From: Verrucomicrobiota bacterium
GTDB taxonomy: Bacteria > Verrucomicrobiota > Verrucomicrobiia > Limisphaerales > JACRJY01
Length of the DNA stretch: 46,380 nt
Assembly (NCBI GenBank): GCA_016235585.1
Contig: JACRJY010000193.1
Coordinates: 1-46,380, forward strand
Direction: 5' to 3'
In this document: piece after piece, positions 32,601 to 34,279 of the stretch
Layout: each line of letters starts with the position of its first letter
How positions within the stretch are numbered: position 1 is the first letter of the stretch
Notes under the pieces: model-generated
What the model was told of the DNA's origin: nothing
What the model saw: only the letters and a program-made list of their open reading frames with translations
Databases searched by the model: none
Translations under genes and position numbers: made by a program

Positions 32601-32833
32601 TCACCGACAACCCGGATCAAAACCGCTACGCGCTGAACTTCGTCTCGCAGACGGGCCGGACGTATTACATCCAATACAGCAGCGACGGCCTCAACTGGGC
32701 CACGGTGCTGTCGCCGCTCACAGGCACGGGCGGCGTGCTGGTCTGGCTCGACAACGGCGCGCCGAAGACCGAAAGCGATTCCGGCACGGTGACGCAGCGG
32801 TTCTACCGCGTGATCGTGGTGAATAATCCTTGA
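2630..32833 (+). CDS. Giant LEPR-XLL multi-repeat surface/extracellular protein, 10,067 aa
   Basis: One uninterrupted frame of 30.2 kb encodes a protein of roughly 1 MDa. GTG at 2630 is the first possible start, because a TGA lies two codons upstream. Order of parts by residue: LEPR-XLL-like motif FQLEALEQRILLDAN (10-24); Ser/Glu/Gln-rich linker (to about 215); beta-modules marked [KR]xGF[ST] (about 380-1300); modules marked FN[NT]TG (about 1590-3220), interrupted by an xPhixLP array (2535-2587); Ig-like domains (about 3325-3600 and 4325-4840); more NTTG-type modules (about 5320-6000); RTX nonapeptides (6204-6305); FhaB-like filamentous repeats (from about 6850); at least eight modules of 222-322 aa (about 7700-9850); an Ig-like domain (9871-9985); and a W...FYRV end (10000-10067). 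By eye I found only two cysteines (6105 and 9967). No Sec signal peptide is evident. Likely exported and calcium-stabilised, for adhesion, matrix or surface-layer use; the function is inferred from architecture only. Confidence 0.93.
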   Translation: MNDRGKNGTFQLEALEQRILLDANLAAGVVEGLAITGRPLHEQFQEDQTPVLELQQSLQHDLSSVSDQNLFQSLSGDVIIGEEQADSDLTSGDSGVASIANSSESKPVSEGALSTQSEAALVAESLPNEPVSTAVVTTADEGLPVPSSAPETSQSMADQLTETLRSANGPPAQAAGQDSVAQNSSKLNVEAGVFFASQLSPVFLPASKSAPGKSTASLSSLTDLLAFINGKLTDYLNGILAGDKAFSLGNADLGGFLTILNPTLTFQNMAVSSGSVTGTVLIRSAGATLFDGKSFSAALTDGTDADTYAIDGSFNPSTQVFTLGVDQLALTVGDAVKVQASGLFVAYDSNSTDASQTLVTSTSATITSPIFEGIGSVTFSSFTLRKDGFSIADSTLTLPDGGTASVGTPVFLTLSGLTISVDDLNVTFGTSTTVTGAVTVTAAGLSLFPNGSLITTNAQNLTGTYDFSGANPAGKIKFTVGTLELVLSGAVKLTASSVEINPGVSGLHDVIAAIGTAQLTAAQFSGVGGVDVSNVEIRRDGFTLGSVTLATPSGVLAGFNDTFGSILQVDSLSVTVTEVEFVYGTSPRVGGSINVNASGVVLFPSLPSINFSLGDLLGGYDLNIPNLLTLKIPAITFKIGDLIELDLPAFDFNPGLDLMASFSGINFRIPGLPDLKGVLPSFDLGKVSITVPDINLDLPGPISLFGFANLTGVNFSLSGFTIDRSATLPNLQFAGTVNFSIGGISLFPNGGFFTTLATGLNASFDFSSGLLSTGVLNLHFDSLDLSFGEAFTLGLGSFDLTPRLPTLATIGTASISFPQFDGLPSASLTNFVLTRTGFSVGTLHAELPAATLGKISASFGDIFTFSSVSLDFADFNVAYGSLPTVTGSLAVNLGGVSLFPDVSFLTGTFGAITANYDFAAAGKLKLNIASLDLSVGDALKLKFDAFTVTPGELIMATIPSLNVESSFIGGLTGVITDFQLKRTGFSIASLTLTQTGTADIGGFLAFSGASLRTQDFVLDLSADDVSGSFTLTAPSISLFPGVSLLRTGVSNLEVTYDFGDGLDSTGLISISAGTLYLTIADQLKLTAANVAIDPKADSVLATIASANLQFLFMNNAAVSVTNLVITKTGFSFDNATASLPSLAIGGFLNVTGGAISVDSFAFTPGGGTGSMTGTVTVSATGGSINLGSSVTAAVTDGSDADTAAVSGTYDLVTRVFTLTVDQAALTVQGLLTASLNGAVLTLDPAGADDHELLSADNVSATIIPLNNATVTVNGLKLRKNGFSIASGSASMSDFGLGSLVTITSPTLTFEDIDYTVGESLTGVLGLNTANVAINAGSALTLTVTDSADADAYAVTGGYDLETRQFEIALDSVSVSVLNFITLNADGVAVKYDPAATGTSKIVVGAVGVSGSVTGGSQSGLALNDGSFILVVYGDGKYAFEGTAGANVGTGGVSASGTVSITANTADDAAVGESITVQGTTLKITVSQNGQTITARGLKIGLSDALVLEGTFTYSSTPETFSGHEFKRVTVADGSVTLKVGGATVTAAGINGDLLIDSANGLVGNLTVETFTVNGVPGVVAQADTVVLEINTTGVGVSGTLNGAAFDYTAADRQNFKSLTVTGSVGVASGSFLTAIAGTFTYDLATVTVDGATTQIIKLGIANGSADLAAGGVKVSATGINGAFLFNDDGVAGALTVGTLTFKKGSGDPLPGVSLAVTDASLEFNNTGGPVSATIGTSSFDFAEPEQENFLAISGTMTLTLTASGASLDLSGTFGFQRATVDEAETVVVYASGASATLAVGGVTLSVSDVSGAFITTADGVAGKLTVGTATVSGVTGVTLALSAATLEFNTTGAAAAADIGGTSFNFEDSAQFNFLAVAATVTASVTAPGGSVSVNGDFTFEKITLGSDDVFQVSVQNGSTSLTAGSGASGVKLAATGLNGVMIVNADGAAGLLEIGQITLTRADDSALANGVTLSVTDAAVAFNNTGAEVSGTVNGVELDYSDSEFFDFFAVKGTLDFGVVLDGFAVTLTGTFIIQKETRIYNDTSTPLLLVTAEDAATSLTVGAVSVKAGGISGALLLTSAGVAGSVTVGSVSVEGLAGVTASGSDLQLQLNNTGADVTVDAGAQSFTFDTPEQHNFIAVSGTVDLGLNLSAVVATLSGSFTFTRTTLTVNGEDSSEIEVTISDASTSLTVGTVTLALTGISGAFLLNDDGLAGALTIGTADLTGVPGVTATVTNASLEFNTTGAAVTATVGGTTLNYTAANKLNFFRVAGTMTFGISVGSISANISGTFGIQRSDINVSGSVSSVLEVSVRGASTDLIIGSGQAGVRVHAGDIAGGFLINSKGIAGRAVIGSFAVTYPDGTPLPGLEVAAFRLSELRFNTTGLGIAAAVGGFGFNYLDSFNYQFFAIAADLDLKFTVGPVSFTLGGKFNFIRSSISIGGISTDIVLVSLANVSFSLKIGDIDLSFLNVRGAFVIGPLGFAGSLTIGKIQLTGLDLPGLGDLDFLPIDIPLRFNTMGIDLNLNLPKLNLGLGSLPSIDLPEFDIPGISLPGITLPDLTLPDLTLPEFGLPQITLPSISLPSVKLPAIDFNFNLSLDFTLPSLHNFISLGGLLDLDFGGFITFDGKFKFNKLPDEIEIVANDVTAALDLGGFHVGITNGTLALLLRKNRTVALEATGTVAITGGGFANVTVNSLTVQYSTTGVNYQASPRTITVDGLSADLTMGLGTAAAPILGLTALGLQADVLGLVHLSGDFSFQKGTTTGGRSVIKVGATNVSLALGNGTDTFLNVTNGSGAFLITDAGLAGTLTVTAALGSVPGISINQSTFTLTLNNTTATVKETFAVGSQSFTLDAPAGPFVRVEANPLNVTILGQTLIGRFAFTQTKDAGGNKVVLLEGKDVSVPSFTTTVGTNTVSVAGARGMMLVTKDGVAGTLTFTTGVGTFGLEINNTNKAATATGAFGAINLEAGSYFRVVVSDLDLNFSGIEIEGDFSIKNTTGSATTSTVLVGNNVRIFVGDNTGGNRIGLELTDGTAVFIREGANKAGYVTGNVTLLGVDGVTFTARITFRYNNTNHAIHESFTLDGESVAVDFSASEVAGASPFVQFAGQGVFLSIADVVELGGDFSFTRTDGKFYIGATNGTAFIGKGPRLLSDGTANPDAIGLFVSNIQLAMVVFTNASGKYAFSGEGDISLVGLDGLSVAFNSLGLKFGVALNHTGAALNETVTVGGTSLPLVFTDGSDLPVFSGSLKFGYPGVFELSGTVVVRPLSGGVTAISIPTASFKIYSGTDVAFDLQGAGSFRISDLDGFQMEDFRINGASVFGVSLNLLAPLVNNRPLTADLANPFTNGAVDRNVLNIRKYIDVTFNDVNGTGLNNSTINGDEFKVFLNGQDVTSQIDFTAPVRLAGNTWRYNFTGSFAQDGEYSVVFQAGKWQDSAPSPNTSLAVTQHFVAFVPSSSSIPGATSTATGQLLAPPTANLTSAFVGKPLSPDTLNTLRYLDVTFSSRSNAEIDFATVNGNELQLSGSALLDAQLKPGTPLRLYGNTFRFFLIDKDTTNSTALFGAGDLVVTFKASSFAAGTGSNAVRNLASTATVTVSATAAATSKTGDTVTLGPLKLEGPDIGIADFGFKDGKILLTISVSVNSATLAFGGGQSGSGVTATLGGIYATFDVAVGLPGDFSFSPTGKFSVSVASLLIEVPDVFIAQAEGIQVTYDPNGAADQELVRIDKATLSFPRFHIAGEISPFDPEPNNPNNALIPGLVVRNNGFTLGQAQIIYGSTVGAGQTQAQSTQSGGDGKIRFGSFLEMDDFRIGVTNFDVDFSTGVTAFNGSIFFATGGAKLFPNSSFGAEVSDRNDSTDRNADGSDNTEALRVDLQFDNGHVKGLVFKADTLGLRLGSFLTLTANDFFIDTSATGSDIVVSFGAAGATVKIGSMTIGGEARNFGFTADGDFVAGVGGNPFGVTLNFGGDGSAFKWPAFLPIRITSIGIDWVDVVNHPEEFTLVLSAVVTSLKGSPGLQFSGTIEGVRIDPQLLLEGKFPITDIAGIGVSISGKMFGGDISAALIGGILKVDANGSMIAPTDTTTAVADRVFFVGIEGGYSMAGVGGLTIRLAVSELGPLGVFINASTPTGILLEPTTGLSMNDFAGGVEFFKTLPSIEDPLKLRDPEFDVTATVTADTWLSSVRQQVLNQYQAIKANPGMSGFEAAFTSPMIIKGSAKLFTIYASEQTFNGQVSIIISTDGKILISGKLNFLADNISISAKLYVDLSKSGQAVVLFLADIPDQIRLLTIDGKLKMGFRDDTGAEVTIPVVTSTTSTATTSTTADVSLPATNASVDVTVLNTNSSNGDYYIDVIFKPGAGKALDYASILDSGAEFTATLTKVDGTQVTLTLNGTPQAIDTATDPTTGAPTLTVLTAASQSELITLLTNKGVQRFRYTITNASFLWTPGTLTVQFTAGAWAQSGGGTNAAETETATIAGPTVTLVTPGLLKLPDLNGLGYVDVSFSPTKAGGTTITPQSSWVPVLGGAGRGSAAIAGGPVLVAGTTDTYRYAVSGAFALGDVTLTFAAGSFQDSAGYKNVAQTLTLTAAGSTAQISGISDGATVGLGALQNQGYLDVTFSPASGSAMKISTINDGAAEIEITFADGTTLTLDADPTQPGALAGTNTYRYGFTGALKPGTVKLTFIAGGFSDSADVTNLEQAVTFTLAQPTASLVNFADGGNFYSTAVNDQTNALYTGSTAGRFFELELKPVSGATVDESSVAASDLTISVADKDGNAVSGFSITSVERVMDGANPTNKFRFYFSGTFTLGSPADRLTVTLTLGEGAWADSAGGQSAEMTASFTVRKPAQTFFIELSGGETLNAAGLLDEPILDIRGHVLFEAKEVTTGSVAGYRFELTFDGTIKVIYLGNLGSVAGKFVLDMTKPVSGPDPDAATLDEFFAGLGLPAVGGTLGATEMPKFWGVVKIEANLAFLKNIGLDISLAGVLQVNTTKTDKTETITLEGIPGDKIGSVNSADSLVSSLNAGTLPSDVSALFTGTYALGTGYKVQSVISGSLWKVIDSANSRQYFVQLANEGDIASAASSTDMVLNVRAETQTFTLSAQTLVIAGYAQAIFRVPPYLDAAHTQPGPEWFRIYGAFSIKISQERETFMDGQIIVSPLGHEVFEARVQALLISDTSTLLPGYAGKFKLGASLELPGLFFSGSIEAYINTFGVDKTFDVSPFLQPIVGYSSVTISGTQMKLNPAFDPTNVNSAVLVPDTAASPGAYFALGIRADANILDILTFSGAFFVGVSTEKVEVQAAITTQIVIPGTSTVVFDLAGTASFVLDGDGAYGRAELTRNLSVPDNFAAGFTVNFNFLIEFNTATTQKTIRSYSFDTTTGNALTETDVQLDALFLHVAAGGELAFTVNGTDAATLTGRFDMSLSATAIEITADVHAKVVGILDADASGGMRLSTSGLAAFISVSVGASTPGGNNSIVGSLFEIQFQMAFFINTGSADVTLNGVTITPGVKLDVSGYIQMNLGGIAGFRIEGRVTVAANGSDFDVSVDGALSAKILGTTVFRAGASGALKVLTSGGNQLAGRLTVTLDSSSVLNGSGFEFDATLTFEVNTTGAAQTVGTQSIAAGTYARVHADGTLALGATNGTGFYLTGTFDLEVGASGLSVAADADVKIQLAGTAIFTLHGTGAMLIGVKGIAAKISLTGSLDGPGFSFSGGFALEVNTTDAAISQIGSVSVNLPAGPYLAVTVNSHLTLLSAVTLEGSFKLTISDEKIEVDIVASLTVDLLGSLTAGGSVFITTDGIAGSITLTGGSLGFPSISFNGTFSLAVNTTASEQTIQVLSVNNRTGEVEGLKPAQIAAQTLILSFGGSIEVGPFSIRGSALLKISPTGIEVTFDAALGLGAFGGLDISGGATIAKDPGTGETYFAMYLNLGTRSLGIDIIDITGEFVVQINTSSQQRTVGTQTLAAETYLISVSAQIHIWVLTINGQVTLAKKPSYWEFAINDLTLNFFNVATLHVDGYIRSNGEYRISGKVGFGFSFGPISFSAEVGLTMSNTGFSGYAKGSLSFSFSIDFGLFSIDIDFELASFYVGFSFDFDAGEINISASINVGPFSVSCSTTWSFGHPPILARKVGSVLYINVGVDAKERGYVNTTDGAESLVITGGSGAAGNESITVSGFGVKQTYNGISKVVVTDAGNANDTLKFYGVRSPLEVNGGVGDDTIIIVGSGAAVLHGGSGNDTLSFRADNGQAGAANNIVYGDDGNDQITGGDGNDTIYGGNGSDTISGAGGNDIIEGGAGNDTMRGGLGSDTYVFKSGWGTDIVVESGTDNDDNWDFSAVSSAITFNLGASGVNKAVSGSNTVTESNLQMERFIGGSGADTYNVTRTGANEETLQGKAGNDIYNVTFGYLAGAVTIDDAVNSTDADYLNLVTTASTQLRVSDSTGDSKITQGTQRINHSPNIDNIERMLITAANAQVLFDGPNAEVLLPTQADNEVLDLKLDLTVTASSFDWKGRLHAGNIDFHSPAGFNIHHSLLTRNNGNITLLTDTGDISLLSPHPGIYSASGEGVIGDGNGTITLNAPQGYILTDGTGWLRAGSSFSVDVQRALTLSAYTVDLNTGKVTVADSPLVGLNNGTVVRAAGGAFIQTQNGALVMTAKYQIGQPLNGFEVSPLAIVVQVATLTNDVTTAGNSYVTELDGIQVIPPPSQEASYSGLLILTSLTGTTKNTGMIQGNGKDVTISTDTINLTSQVVSTGADVFLQPQDPFRTIGFGNGAPGDFQLDQVEINLLTNGFSAIFVGRPNGSHVVNIGNPANISGSTVTVRDPLVIMTPNNGGKIYQWGSLVGIDNSSLTVLGSGHTYVLNGDITMAGNVDINDAVIVDGSRTITSQTGNVTIGLPSGTVDGSSDATPDDLVINAAGSVSIKGAVGGVAGNGLRNLTINAQAVTFEGAVTLTGTLTINGTTINIQGAVTVGGNVVINPATALTFYNTITATGSLTVSNTTSATFYGNVSASSISVTTTNLIDFIGTLASPGNVSLSSTSGIAQVRARQNVTVTGTLTISTGASILMQGQTEAASISLTAPAAGTVQFDDTVTTTTGALTLSNAKNVTFRAAVSAATSITLTANNSVIFQSSITTTSGGMTLNAGASGDVTVSGVVTLGGALLISNARNVSFISSVTATGSPDAVNITANTTIDFSNRLTATSGNVVFNAGTTGTIAVDRDTLISSGNLTVTSAFNATFDAVTVTAGTITQTAGTGTTRFNGDVLAKDSVSIKTKTLADFNANVAVSGTGNLTVIADEIDFDGGSGSVSGAGTVTLQPTANGVSIDIGSPLLGTGTLDLRDSDINALLDGFAKIIIGIPVTGNGVVTIGSTLIRDPVEIYGGNINVIESTLATLETLKLVALQNITISADITSAGAVTLQAGAGGGSGAITQTSGLLTAPSLDVSALTGVTLSTNLSDLTVHNTGTGDINITETDAINLADVDTANGSITVTAGGTITATAVDAGGAGSDVSLTATGANSDINVVHITAPDVVTLNAGGAIIDSNATGADITSNSLALVATKGIGSANPLDTAVSIIAASNTASGNIQVLNNVGGLLTVGTVSGVVGVTNAGTGGGNVVITNASPLTVSNDVVDSAGGSITLTASNNGGNDDHLVINARVVASGGNGNINLIAGTDLTINDSGSAIDISAAGSGAITATAERDVSLTANVTVQAATGNVSFTADNAAGNNGATLALNDTALIDAGSGTVTLLADGDITLGGVKTTNTTATAVTVTTTSGAVVDAGDSYLEIEAASGTTTITARTGIGTSTNPLETNLGTLTATNSTSGGIFLLESDAVTIGGAGLATTGGNGAIVLRTTAGTITADSTVDANGSGNILLSAGGAGSDIVTNAKVASGTGHITLLATNTVDQNADIETAGGGTIDLEATGGTVDMADGTHVQTSGTNIRVRGGTGVILGLVDARTAADRTGGVLTDQSVAWGDVSVIAGTGSITDAAAAGDIVVDVFAKALRLNAGTGAGTLASNALETEVATLSAAVGGGGLRVSESTDVTVDTVGKVTVSRVQSDATTQTEEDAATQSDLASGSNGTLVLETVDGTITINDGNTDGTGVSANGSGNIRLNAAGANKSLVLNTDVRSGTGHISLLAALNLALNAGVDVVTAGTGTIDLLATAGNIAMNAASSLQSVDGDVRLTGGDDVLDQIVLGDITVSNANVSITASGSVRDADATTGNNDGDNDITALGLRVDAGKGFGLLADNSLSLAVNAIETSVNVLGVVVRGSDGINVIEADAVTVGDVASLADGTKSAVVLRVNADGTTTTQSEALQSDLTTTSTNGANGSIVLRTLEGGITLTDGTATGGGQAVSANGSGNILVAAEGAGSVMLSANADVRSGTGHISLLASSNLTLNAGADVVTAGNGTIDVLAAGRNLVMSATSSLQSVDGDIRMTGGDDVLDLIVLGDITAGNANVSITASGSVRDADVTAGNNDGDADVTAVGLRVDAGKGFGLLAGNSLSLAVNAIETSVSSLSIVVRGSDGINVIEADAVTVGDVASLADGTKSAVVARVNADGTTTTQSEALQSDLTTANTNGANGSIVLRTLAGDLTLSDGSAPGDGTAVQAHGSGNILLSAEGADTGLLALPSADVRSTTGHLTLLGALNVTLASGTDIVTGGSGTIDVQAATGSLAMGAGATLQSVNGDIRLTGGDDVLDRIIIGDITAGNANVSITAAGSVRDADATAGNNDGDNDITALGLRVDAGKGFGLLAGNSLTLAVNAIETSVNVLSVLVRGSDGMNILEASGVTVGDVASLADGTKSAVVARVNADGGTTTQSEALQSDLVTAATNGADGSIVLRTVAGDITLTDGTSPAGGGAVSANGNGNVLISAEGAGTSVALGASADIESTTGHISVLAATDVTLAAGADILTSSTGTVDVEAVGGSISMSTTSNVTAGSGDVRLAALTDITLGGVITSSGNVSLTATNGTIYDGDTDGTVDIMADRLRLSTGAGIGQLGGSVNPVETTVATVSARAGSGGVSLRESDGLSVGDTSAAIKKVGTDGATSDVTDATQSDVRTGSNGSIVLRTTTGNLVLNDGTAPDDANDTAVSANGSGNVLLEALAGSVTLNADMVGGSGHLTVIAAQSVNLNTAADLLTGGGTADVEATAGSILMADDSLVQTSGGNVRLIAGQDVRLGVIDARSSADRLASTLTSQSNAWGNVAVTAQAGSITDAGASNSTNTRVYGNAVRLLAGRHVGAISEPTYRLQYTTNFATWTDLVTITSADTSVSYIDQTPVDAHRFYRIIQSDGSISIRFQQPQVLADRSVKLTWDVTFGTFAPVAKYLFTEAASLTANSLLGSMAVADATNATVTSAEAPVQRVTLDGSVQLATDGAQSDVSTLGGNGSIYLRSVAGSLTLQDGGNANGNAISAAGTGNVFVETNASTGDIALAAAVRSTNGNVTIVSGRDVTQAAAGHISTGRGSIEVVAVSGAITMTDGGVTQSTSGSIRYVAQGNITVASLQAVAGNVSLLSTVGGLVDGGDANVDVIAQGLRLRSVGNIGSTSNSLEIQVARLSAYSAIASIFLQEADAVTVDLVAVSVTQVERDGRVTSVSDAAQSDLATLSAIAGSVVLTTINGSITVQDGNGNGAGVNLSGTGNLLLQAGGANSDVILNSDLIAANGNISVIAGRNVIVSATTDIRATGGTVDVEATGGSVTMADGSTIQTTGQNIRVTAGVDLVLGQVDTRTTADRTGGTIADQANWGDVSLNAGTGSILDAAPAGDTGVNIYARNARLTSAISIGTVTPVYNPVEMEVITVSAATGDGGVSLFDKTDLSVGTVSPIPANRVQNDGTTVQITDAAAQTGVVRGPNGQTVIKTENGTSVANLPTFQIITTLNSGSLPNNRTGLFEQIVRISNTTNSTIDAVRVLISNLPAGVFVADAAGTLGGVPFIQYNQTLAAGQTVDLTIEYFVPNATLIPTAPSFLCETVTPLAALNPIGTVLSTVNVVRFTDNPDQNRYALNFVSQTGRTYYIQYSSDGLNWATVLSPLTGTGGVLVWLDNGAPKTESDSGTVTQRFYRVIVVNNP
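2657..2701 (+). other. LEPR-XLL-like N-terminal motif of the giant protein
   Basis: Residues 10-24 read FQLEALEQRILLDAN. This is a variant of the LEPR-XLL segment (typically L-E-P-R-x-L-L-S) found at the N-terminus of very large proteins in Planctomycetota, Verrucomicrobiota and some other bacteria. Here Pro is replaced by Gln. The segment probably marks a shared export or processing route, but its biochemical role is not established. It precedes a long low-complexity linker. Confidence 0.8.
3778..6520 (+). repeat. Array of seven beta-modules with [KR]xGF[ST] signature (within giant gene)
   Basis: A short signature of the type hxhRxxGFSh followed by a Thr/Leu strand recurs at about nt 3778, 4239, 4788, 5131, 5569, 6004 and 6457, spaced 343-549 bp (about 115-180 aa). 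Between signatures most units contain a SLFP[ND]xSF-type turn, then YDF and a strand ending in NPG. A stray copy (RNNGFTLGQ) recurs near 13900. Not recognised as a named family; the alternating hydrophobic pattern suggests beta-strands. Confidence 0.75.
7384..12290 (+). repeat. Array of about 12 NTTG modules, about 130 aa each (within giant gene)
   Basis: A signature [EQARL][FIL]N[NT]TG recurs near nt 7384, 7795, 8167, 8575, 8959, 9349, 9766 and 10165, at a spacing of 372-417 bp. More diverged copies lie near 11110, 11461, 11830 and 12260. Each unit has the order G-A/G-F-L-x-x-x-x-G-x-A-G-x-L-T-hydrophobic strand, NTTG, a Phe/Val strand, then G-x-F-x-F. The same signature returns in the 18.6-20.5 kb part (for example EVNTTGAAQ). 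Not a family I can name. Confidence 0.75.
10232..10390 (+). repeat. Eleven-unit xPhixLP pentapeptide array (within giant gene)
   Basis: Prolines fall every fifth residue through residues 2535-2587, in units such as SIDLP, EFDIP, GISLP, GITLP, DLTLP (twice), EFGLP, QITLP, SISLP and SVKLP. The periodicity is unbroken across the block. It sits between two NTTG modules. It resembles, in style only, the proline-spaced beta repeats of AHNAK-like proteins. Confidence 0.85.
12600..13430 (+). repeat. Pair of Ig-like domains (within giant gene)
   Basis: Residues about 3325-3600 hold two copies of a unit that starts with a Leu/Asn-rich strand and then YIDVTF or YLDVTF. It continues with a TxNG[DN]E[FL] turn, a G-N-[TF]-[WF]-R strand and a VVFxAGxWxDS or VVTFKASSF strand. 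The pattern resembles the SbsA/Big_5 type of bacterial Ig-like domain. Four to five related units recur at about nt 15600-17150 (VDVSFSP, LDVTFSP and similar). Confidence 0.6.
21239..21544 (+). repeat. RTX calcium-binding nonapeptide block (within giant gene)
   Basis: Residues 6204-6305 contain about eight GGxGxDxxx-type nonapeptides: GGVGDDTII, GGSGNDTLS, GDDGNDQIT, GGDGNDTIY, GGNGSDTIS, GAGGNDIIE, GGAGNDTMR and GGLGSDTYV. They end in the YVFKSGWGTD segment that typically closes haemolysin-type calcium-binding repeats. Such blocks fold on binding calcium outside the cell. Unusually, this one is central and not C-terminal, separating the module-rich first half from the FhaB-like second half. 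Confidence 0.93.
27000..29300 (+). repeat. Three near-identical copies of a 762-765-bp unit
   Basis: The central three modules are very similar at the DNA level. One 54-bp block is identical at 27464-27517, 28226-28279 and 28991-29044, giving offsets of 762 and 765 bp. Many more 20-50-bp blocks are shared at the same offsets. Both periods are multiples of three, so the frame is kept. This is a recent in-frame tandem duplication inside the giant gene. Confidence 0.92.
30371..30496 (+). other. Internal W...FYRI segment, paralogous to the protein's C-terminus
   Basis: Residues 9248-9289 read from RLQYTTNFATW through a DQTP turn to RFYRIIQ. The C-terminal 68 residues (YYIQYSSDGLNW... RFYRVIV) have the same order. 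This segment is common at the very end of secreted verrucomicrobial proteins. Here one copy is buried inside module six of the second-half array, which lengthens that unit. Confidence 0.75.
32240..32833 (+). other. C-terminal Ig-like domain and W...FYRV tail of the giant protein
   Basis: Residues 9871-9985 form a beta-sandwich-like unit (FQIITTLNSG ... VRISNTTNSTIDAVRVLISNLPAG ... AGQTVDLTIEYFVP), a style seen in CARDB/NEW3-like domains. Residues 10000-10067 carry the YYIQYSSDGLNW ... FYRV ending. No LPxTG, PEP-CTERM or hydrophobic anchor follows, so attachment to the cell would have to be non-covalent or through a partner. Confidence 0.7.
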
Positions 32834-32863
32834 CCGTCGCAACGGAACTGAAAAGGTGAACTG

Positions 32864-34051
32864 ATGAATTACAACGAACAAAATATCTGGCTCAAAATGG
32901 CCCTCGCCACCGCGCTCCTCTCGGTTGCCACTGCGCCGGCGGGCCTGGCGGCGGACAAGAGCAGGGACAAAAACATCGGGCTGGAAAAAGGCGGGGACAA
33001 GGATTTGCCCGAGGGCCGGTTTTGTCTGAACGGCTCGCTCGCGTTCAACATCAAGGCGAACTTCTACAACCTCGGCGGCTTCGCCCGGCAGACGGCCATC
33101 GGGACGGCGGGCGTGGCCGGGGACCAGTTTTTCGACGACGGCTACAACAAGGTGGAGGGACTCGGTTTTCCCGACAGCCGCACCTTCCGGTGGGGCTACG
33201 GCGACGCCAGCCAGCTCGCGGGCGGCGTGGCGAACATGAGCAGCTCCACTTCCGTTGCGAATGTCAGCTCGCTCCACAACGGCGGCGGCGAGCCCCAGCC
33301 GGGGTTTGACTTGAGCTATTTCCGTCCCGTGGGAAAACTCAAGCGCGGCGGGCACTGGGGGATTGGCGCGGGATTCAATTATCTCGCCATCAACATTCAA
33401 GACCGGCGGGGGCTGGCTGGAAATGAAGACCGTCTGACCCGCGCTTTTTCCACGGCGGGTTCGACTGTTCCGCCGACTCCGACGCCTCCTTACGATGGCG
33501 AGGCGGGCGGGTTCAACCCGGCGACCCGCATTCTGAATGTTTCCGCCGGCGCGGACACGCTGACCACCGTGATCGGCGGTGCGGCCATCAACGGCCTGCG
33601 GGAGCTGGACGCCGATTTGTTCGCGCTCAAGCTGGGGCCGTATTTTGAATACCCGCTGGGCAAGCGCTTCACCGTGGGCGGCGGCGGCGGCTTCACGCTT
33701 GCGGTGCTGGACAGCGAATACAAATACAACGAGGCCACCGCCATCACGGGGATGCTGGCGACTCCCGCCGTGGCCGGTGCGGCGATGCCCACCGTGACCG
33801 GCCTGCCGGCCAGCAACACGCAGACGCACATCGGCTCCGGCAGCCGTTCCGGCGTGCTGCCCGGCCTTTATCTCGATCTGCGCCTTGGCTGCGAAATCAG
33901 CCGGCAATGGAGCGCCTTTTTGGGCGGACAGTTCCAGTATCTCGGCGACTTCAACCAATCCGTGACCGACGCGTCCGGCACCGTGCGCGGCGCGCGGCTC
34001 GAACTGGGCGCGGCGTTCCTCGTGCAGTTTGGGCTGGGTTACACTTTCTGA
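32864..34051 (+). CDS. Putative outer-membrane beta-barrel protein, 395 aa
   Basis: A Sec signal peptide is visible (LKMALATALLSVATAPAGLA, likely cut before ADKSR). It is followed by a charged Lys/Asp stretch and then many alternating aromatic/hydrophobic strands (FNIKANFYNLGGF, GIGAGFNYLAINI, FALKLGPYFEYPLG, FTVGGGGGFTLAVLD). It ends in VQFGLGYTF, with the terminal phenylalanine typical of outer-membrane barrels. ATG at 32864 has an AGGTG Shine-Dalgarno at 32854-32858. The gene starts 30 bp after the stop of the giant gene, in the same orientation, so the two are probably co-transcribed. The barrel may anchor or help export the giant protein (inference). No known family name can be assigned. 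Confidence 0.85.
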   Translation: MNYNEQNIWLKMALATALLSVATAPAGLAADKSRDKNIGLEKGGDKDLPEGRFCLNGSLAFNIKANFYNLGGFARQTAIGTAGVAGDQFFDDGYNKVEGLGFPDSRTFRWGYGDASQLAGGVANMSSSTSVANVSSLHNGGGEPQPGFDLSYFRPVGKLKRGGHWGIGAGFNYLAINIQDRRGLAGNEDRLTRAFSTAGSTVPPTPTPPYDGEAGGFNPATRILNVSAGADTLTTVIGGAAINGLRELDADLFALKLGPYFEYPLGKRFTVGGGGGFTLAVLDSEYKYNEATAITGMLATPAVAGAAMPTVTGLPASNTQTHIGSGSRSGVLPGLYLDLRLGCEISRQWSAFLGGQFQYLGDFNQSVTDASGTVRGARLELGAAFLVQFGLGYTF

Positions 34052-34279
34052 CCGACGCGGAAAGGGTTTCTGCCGGCTTGCATCCGGCGTGGCGGGCGGA
34101 AAAATTGCGGGGAAAATTTCGCGGCAATCCCCCCGCCTGTTCTTCTTTGCTTGCGGCGGGCTTGAATTGGCGCGGCATGAGGGAAGAATTCACGGGACTG
34201 GCCCCTTTATGACCCCTTTACGACTCCAATTATCCGCTTGCTCCCGGCACGCCGTTCCCGGTTAATCTCGCGCCTGTTT

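Noticed and set aside
34052..34279. Terminator after the barrel gene and promoter of dxs
   Set aside because: Only an imperfect inverted repeat (TTGCGGGG... CGCGGCAA) and an 11-bp tandem repeat at 34202-34223 are seen; neither supports a specific call.
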